This document shows positions 6,567 through 8,942 of a stretch of DNA of 8,942 nt, piece by piece. Position 1 is the first letter of the stretch. The number at the start of each line of letters is the position of its first letter. A program made the position numbers and the translations under genes. The stretch comes from Candidatus Thorarchaeota archaeon SMTZ1-83. Its GTDB lineage: Archaea > Asgardarchaeota > Thorarchaeia > Thorarchaeales > Thorarchaeaceae. The notes below the pieces were generated by a model. That model saw only the letters and a list, made by a program, of their open reading frames with translations, searched no databases and was not told the origin of the DNA. The DNA is taken from NCBI GenBank assembly GCA_001563325.1, contig LRSK01000006.1, positions 1 through 8,942 on the forward strand, read 5' to 3'.

Positions 6567-6871
6567 TGGGGGTTTTCATGATTTCTAAGGACGCTGATGA
6601 TAGGTTTCGTGTGCCAATCGAGGAGCTATTCTCTTCGAGAGGGAGAATCAAGATACTGAAAGAGCTGGCTACTTCCAGCGAGCTGAATATATCCGAACTC
6701 TGCAGGAGAGTTTCTTTGAATCATAGCTCGACCAAATCACATCTCGAAGTGCTTATCGAATCCGGTCTAGTCGAGGAAAAGATGTTCGGGCGGATCAAAA
6801 TCTACCGCTATCGAATAGAGGACCACAGGGCCCGAGCCTTACGAAACCTGTTTGGACTATGGCAGTCATGA
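6566..6871 (+). CDS. Small winged helix-turn-helix protein (ArsR/MarR-like)
   Basis: The product of about 101 aa is one winged-helix domain. A first helix (SSRGRIKILKELA) leads to LNISELCRRV and a recognition helix around SSTKSHLEVLIESGL. These are followed by the wing VEEKMFGRIKIYRYRI and a short C-terminal helix. It lacks an effector-binding domain and the metal-binding cysteine pair of classic ArsR repressors. Its ATG at 6566 overlaps the cdc6-like stop by one base (TGATG), a classic coupled arrangement. A TTG at 6563 or an internal ATG at 6578 (giving 97 aa, MISKD...) are alternative starts. Co-expression with the Cdc6-like gene suggests a DNA-binding partner or an autoregulator of the cluster, but that is inference. 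Confidence 0.75.
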   Translation: MGVFMISKDADDRFRVPIEELFSSRGRIKILKELATSSELNISELCRRVSLNHSSTKSHLEVLIESGLVEEKMFGRIKIYRYRIEDHRARALRNLFGLWQS

Positions 6872-6887
6872 CTAAGAGGGCTATCAG

Positions 6888-7727
6888 TTGAACTCTTATA
6901 TTGCACGTCTTTTCTATCTTGGAGATCGTTACTATGGGTCTCAATTTCAACCAAATCTCCTTACAGTACAGGGCGAACTGATTGACGCGTTAAACCAATG
7001 GGACATGCAGAGTGAAACTGATTACTCTACTCAGACAGTCCAATTATCGGGTCGTACTGACCGTGGCGTACATAGTATAGGTCAAATTGTATCAATAAAG
7101 ACAGAAAGGGAACTCAACATTGACAAAGTAAATAGATATCTCCCGTCTGATATTGCTTTATGGGCATTTGCAGTAGTGCCAGCCAACTTTAATCCACGAT
7201 ATGATGTACTTATGAGACATTACAGATACTACTTCGATTTGGATTCAAGAGAGGTAAATCTACAATCAATGAGAAACGCGATACAGCTCTTATCGGGAAC
7301 CCGCGATTTTTCTCTTTTCTCCAAACCAGATGGAGATAGACCGACCACGACTACCATTCTCAATGCATGTCTTCTTGAATCAGATACTGGTATTACAATG
7401 GACATCTTTGGGACAAATTTCCTCTGGAAGCTAATCAGAAAGATGGTATCTATGCTCATACAAATCGGCATCGGCAAAATGGATATGCAAACGTTCTCAA
7501 ATCACCTCAATGGCCCAAGCATAATTCCAGGTGGGATTGAACCAGCTCCGCCAGAAGGTCTAGTACTTGTGGAAACGGCAATTCCTATCCGAATGACTAC
7601 TAGCAAGTATGCTCTTTCAAGGATTCGAAAGCAATTGAATGCTCATCTGAATTATCTCAGGAGGTCCAGACGTGTCCTAAGTGCCATCAGCGACGACTAC
7701 TTCTTTCATCAAAGAAACCCTTCTTAA
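6888..7727 (+). CDS. truA: tRNA pseudouridine synthase A (TruA family)
   Basis: TruA converts uridines in the anticodon arm (positions 38-40) to pseudouridine. The 279-aa product carries the catalytic motif SGRTDRGVHS (54-63) with the nucleophile Asp58. Before it are FQP (20-22) and TVQGEL (26-31), which are typical of the family's first half. The C-terminal half has FSLFSKPDGD and FLWKLIRKMV, matching the conserved F-x-R/K...M-V segment near the second active-site lobe. The length is near the family norm. The start appears to be a TTG at 6888 with GAGGG 7 nt upstream (6876-6880). It lies 16 nt after the winged-helix gene and probably shares its transcript. Its last 41 bp overlap the convergent rfcL gene. 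In this window its nearby substrate candidate is the tRNA-Gly, but proximity is not evidence of specificity. Confidence 0.88.
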   Translation: MNSYIARLFYLGDRYYGSQFQPNLLTVQGELIDALNQWDMQSETDYSTQTVQLSGRTDRGVHSIGQIVSIKTERELNIDKVNRYLPSDIALWAFAVVPANFNPRYDVLMRHYRYYFDLDSREVNLQSMRNAIQLLSGTRDFSLFSKPDGDRPTTTTILNACLLESDTGITMDIFGTNFLWKLIRKMVSMLIQIGIGKMDMQTFSNHLNGPSIIPGGIEPAPPEGLVLVETAIPIRMTTSKYALSRIRKQLNAHLNYLRRSRRVLSAISDDYFFHQRNPS

Positions 7728-8907
7728 TCTCGAGCCAGTTCGAAAAGACGTCCTTCAATCCTGGATTTTGTCTGACTATCTCAAGTATTGCATCTTTGTA
7801 GGTACGTGCAGCCCTATTCTTTGAAACCGAGGCGATTTTAGCAATTTGCAGAAGGAAGTCTGATTCCTTGTCATGCTCTCTATTTCCACGCCAAATTAGC
7901 ATTGGCCAAGACGGCTGAGAATATTCAACTATTCTATAGGGTGTTATTTTCCTGCTTGTTGACATCCCAATCGCAAGAAAGTCATATACATAGGCCAGTA
8001 ATTTCCAATTCTGGCATTTCCAAATTCTTCCAAGTGATAAATCAGCGAGCGATAGATACTCAAATCCTTGATCAAGCTCTTCCGGAGTTGTGAGATGAAG
8101 ATGGGCATTTTCTTCGAGCCACAGAAGCAGTTGATTGTAGTCTATATCTAGTTCCGAAATAACGCGTTTGGCTGTTTCTGGGTCTGTAGTCATAAACAAT
8201 CTTCCAAAAGCATCACTAACCTCACGACGCACGTCACGAGACGGCAATCCTTCATCTGATGTACGCCCGCTTACAGAGAGCGTTTCAAGATCGGATATTG
8301 CAGCTCGAAGGTCGCCTCCCGCCTTATCTACAATTCCTTCTAATACCTCATCTGAAAATAAAGAATCATGTGCTAATGCAATCTCTCTAATGACAGCTAC
8401 CATTTCATTTGGTTCAATTGCCTCGAATCTAAACACCTTACAGATTTTCAGCAAGTCCTTGATTCGTGAACTGTTTGGATCATTTGCAGTCATTATGATG
8501 GGATGTACGGTCTCCTCGATGATTTTCAGGATTGCACCGACACCTCCGCGATCACTGGTGCCGGAAAGGCCATCCACCTCGTCCAAGAGAAGAAGACGAA
8601 GTCTACCATCCAACGTCTGCTGTGTTGCCGCTTTCCAGACCTGATTTTCAATACTTCCCTTGTTCCGTTTATCACTAGAATTGAACTCCACAAGTTCCAA
8701 GTCGTAATCATGAGAAAGCGCTCCCACAGATGCGGTTTTTCCTACTCCTGGAGGACCAATCAAGAGCGCAGCTTTCCTGTTAGGTGATCCACTAATCCAC
8801 GCCCGAACCCATTCTTTCAGCTCTCTTATTGCATCGACATTTCCAGCGAGCTGTGTGAGTCTTGTAGGTCGATGAAGCTCTGGCCACGGTAGGTTCTTGT
8901 GACTCAT
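7687..8907 (-). CDS. rfcL: Replication factor C large subunit
   Basis: RFC-L, with several small subunits, loads the PCNA sliding clamp onto primed DNA. The 406-aa product shows an N-terminal W-x-E/Y-x-x-R/H-P start (WPELHRPTRLTQLAGN, 8-23), Walker A GPPGVGKT (51-58), Walker B LLLLDEVD (105-112; Asp109, Glu110), sensor 1 TANDP (140-144) and sensor 2 GGDLRAAISDLE (197-208, Arg201). The helical collar domain follows, with no further recognisable motif. It is short for an archaeal large subunit, and I see no clear PCNA-binding (PIP) box at the C-terminus, though a Phe-Phe pair lies near the end. The ATG at 8907 is preceded by GGGGTGA (8917-8911), a strong match to the archaeal Shine-Dalgarno sequence. 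The gene lies convergent to truA. The small-subunit gene is not in the window. Confidence 0.9.
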   Translation of the reverse strand: MSHKNLPWPELHRPTRLTQLAGNVDAIRELKEWVRAWISGSPNRKAALLIGPPGVGKTASVGALSHDYDLELVEFNSSDKRNKGSIENQVWKAATQQTLDGRLRLLLLDEVDGLSGTSDRGGVGAILKIIEETVHPIIMTANDPNSSRIKDLLKICKVFRFEAIEPNEMVAVIREIALAHDSLFSDEVLEGIVDKAGGDLRAAISDLETLSVSGRTSDEGLPSRDVRREVSDAFGRLFMTTDPETAKRVISELDIDYNQLLLWLEENAHLHLTTPEELDQGFEYLSLADLSLGRIWKCQNWKLLAYVYDFLAIGMSTSRKITPYRIVEYSQPSWPMLIWRGNREHDKESDFLLQIAKIASVSKNRAARTYKDAILEIVRQNPGLKDVFSNWLEIKKGFFDERSSRR

Positions 8908-8925
8908 GATTCACCCCGTTCCAGT

Positions 8926-8933
8926 CCTATATG
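8926..8933 (-). promoter_or_regulatory. Possible rfcL box A
   Basis: On the minus strand CATATAGG is an AT-rich element about 23 nt before the ATG. That distance would leave almost no leader, which fits poorly with the good GGGGTGA Shine-Dalgarno motif. The true promoter may therefore lie beyond the right edge. Confidence 0.2.
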
Positions 8934-8942
8934 AGCCAATAG

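Noticed and set aside
8168..8644. Plus-strand open frame of 158 codons
   Set aside because: It is the antisense shadow of the rfcL AAA+ core, with no recognisable protein features.
1..8942. CRISPR array, insertion sequence or integrase
   Set aside because: No regularly spaced direct repeats, transposase motifs or terminal inverted repeats were seen anywhere in the window.

Overview
The window reads as a chromosomal segment from an archaeon. It carries a TFB-type transcription factor, an Rpb8-like RNA polymerase subunit (Rpo8/RpoG), an Orc1/Cdc6 AAA+ protein, the large subunit of replication factor C, a ferredoxin-linked 2-oxoacid oxidoreductase subunit, a tRNA that appears to have an intron in its T arm, and promoters of the archaeal TATA/box A type. 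Rpo8 points towards the Asgard or TACK lineages rather than most Euryarchaeota. The large, sequon-rich, beta-rich exported protein and the moderate GC content would suit an Asgard lineage such as Thorarchaeia, but that placement is inference and was not tested by phylogeny.

Layout. Positions 1-2000 hold three minus-strand genes, read right to left: rpo8 (1990-1625), a divergent TFB (1452-415), and a cysteine-containing gene of unknown function that starts at 358 and runs off the left edge. A 72-bp divergent promoter region separates rpo8 from a plus-strand gene (2063-4162) for a large exported protein. The 3' end of that gene runs 364 bp antisense into korA (4935-3799, minus), the alpha subunit of a 2-oxoacid:ferredoxin oxidoreductase, which has no beta-subunit gene beside it. 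A plus-strand tRNA-Gly(CCC) follows at 5047-5150, with an apparent 30-nt insertion in the T loop. After a 222-bp intergenic stretch comes a tight plus-strand cluster: a divergent orc1/cdc6-like gene, a small winged-helix protein (1-bp stop/start overlap) and truA (about 16 nt further on). The large RFC subunit gene converges on truA and overlaps its 3' end by 41 bp.

Functionally the window is mostly information processing: transcription (Rpo8, TFB), replication (Cdc6-like, RFC-L) and tRNA biology (tRNA-Gly, TruA). One metabolic gene and one envelope gene sit in between. I see no mobile element, CRISPR array or obvious defence system. The items most worth a second look are the non-canonical tRNA intron, the likely rearrangement junction between the surface-protein gene and korA, the divergent Cdc6 paired with a small winged-helix protein, and the unrecognised partial gene at the left edge.
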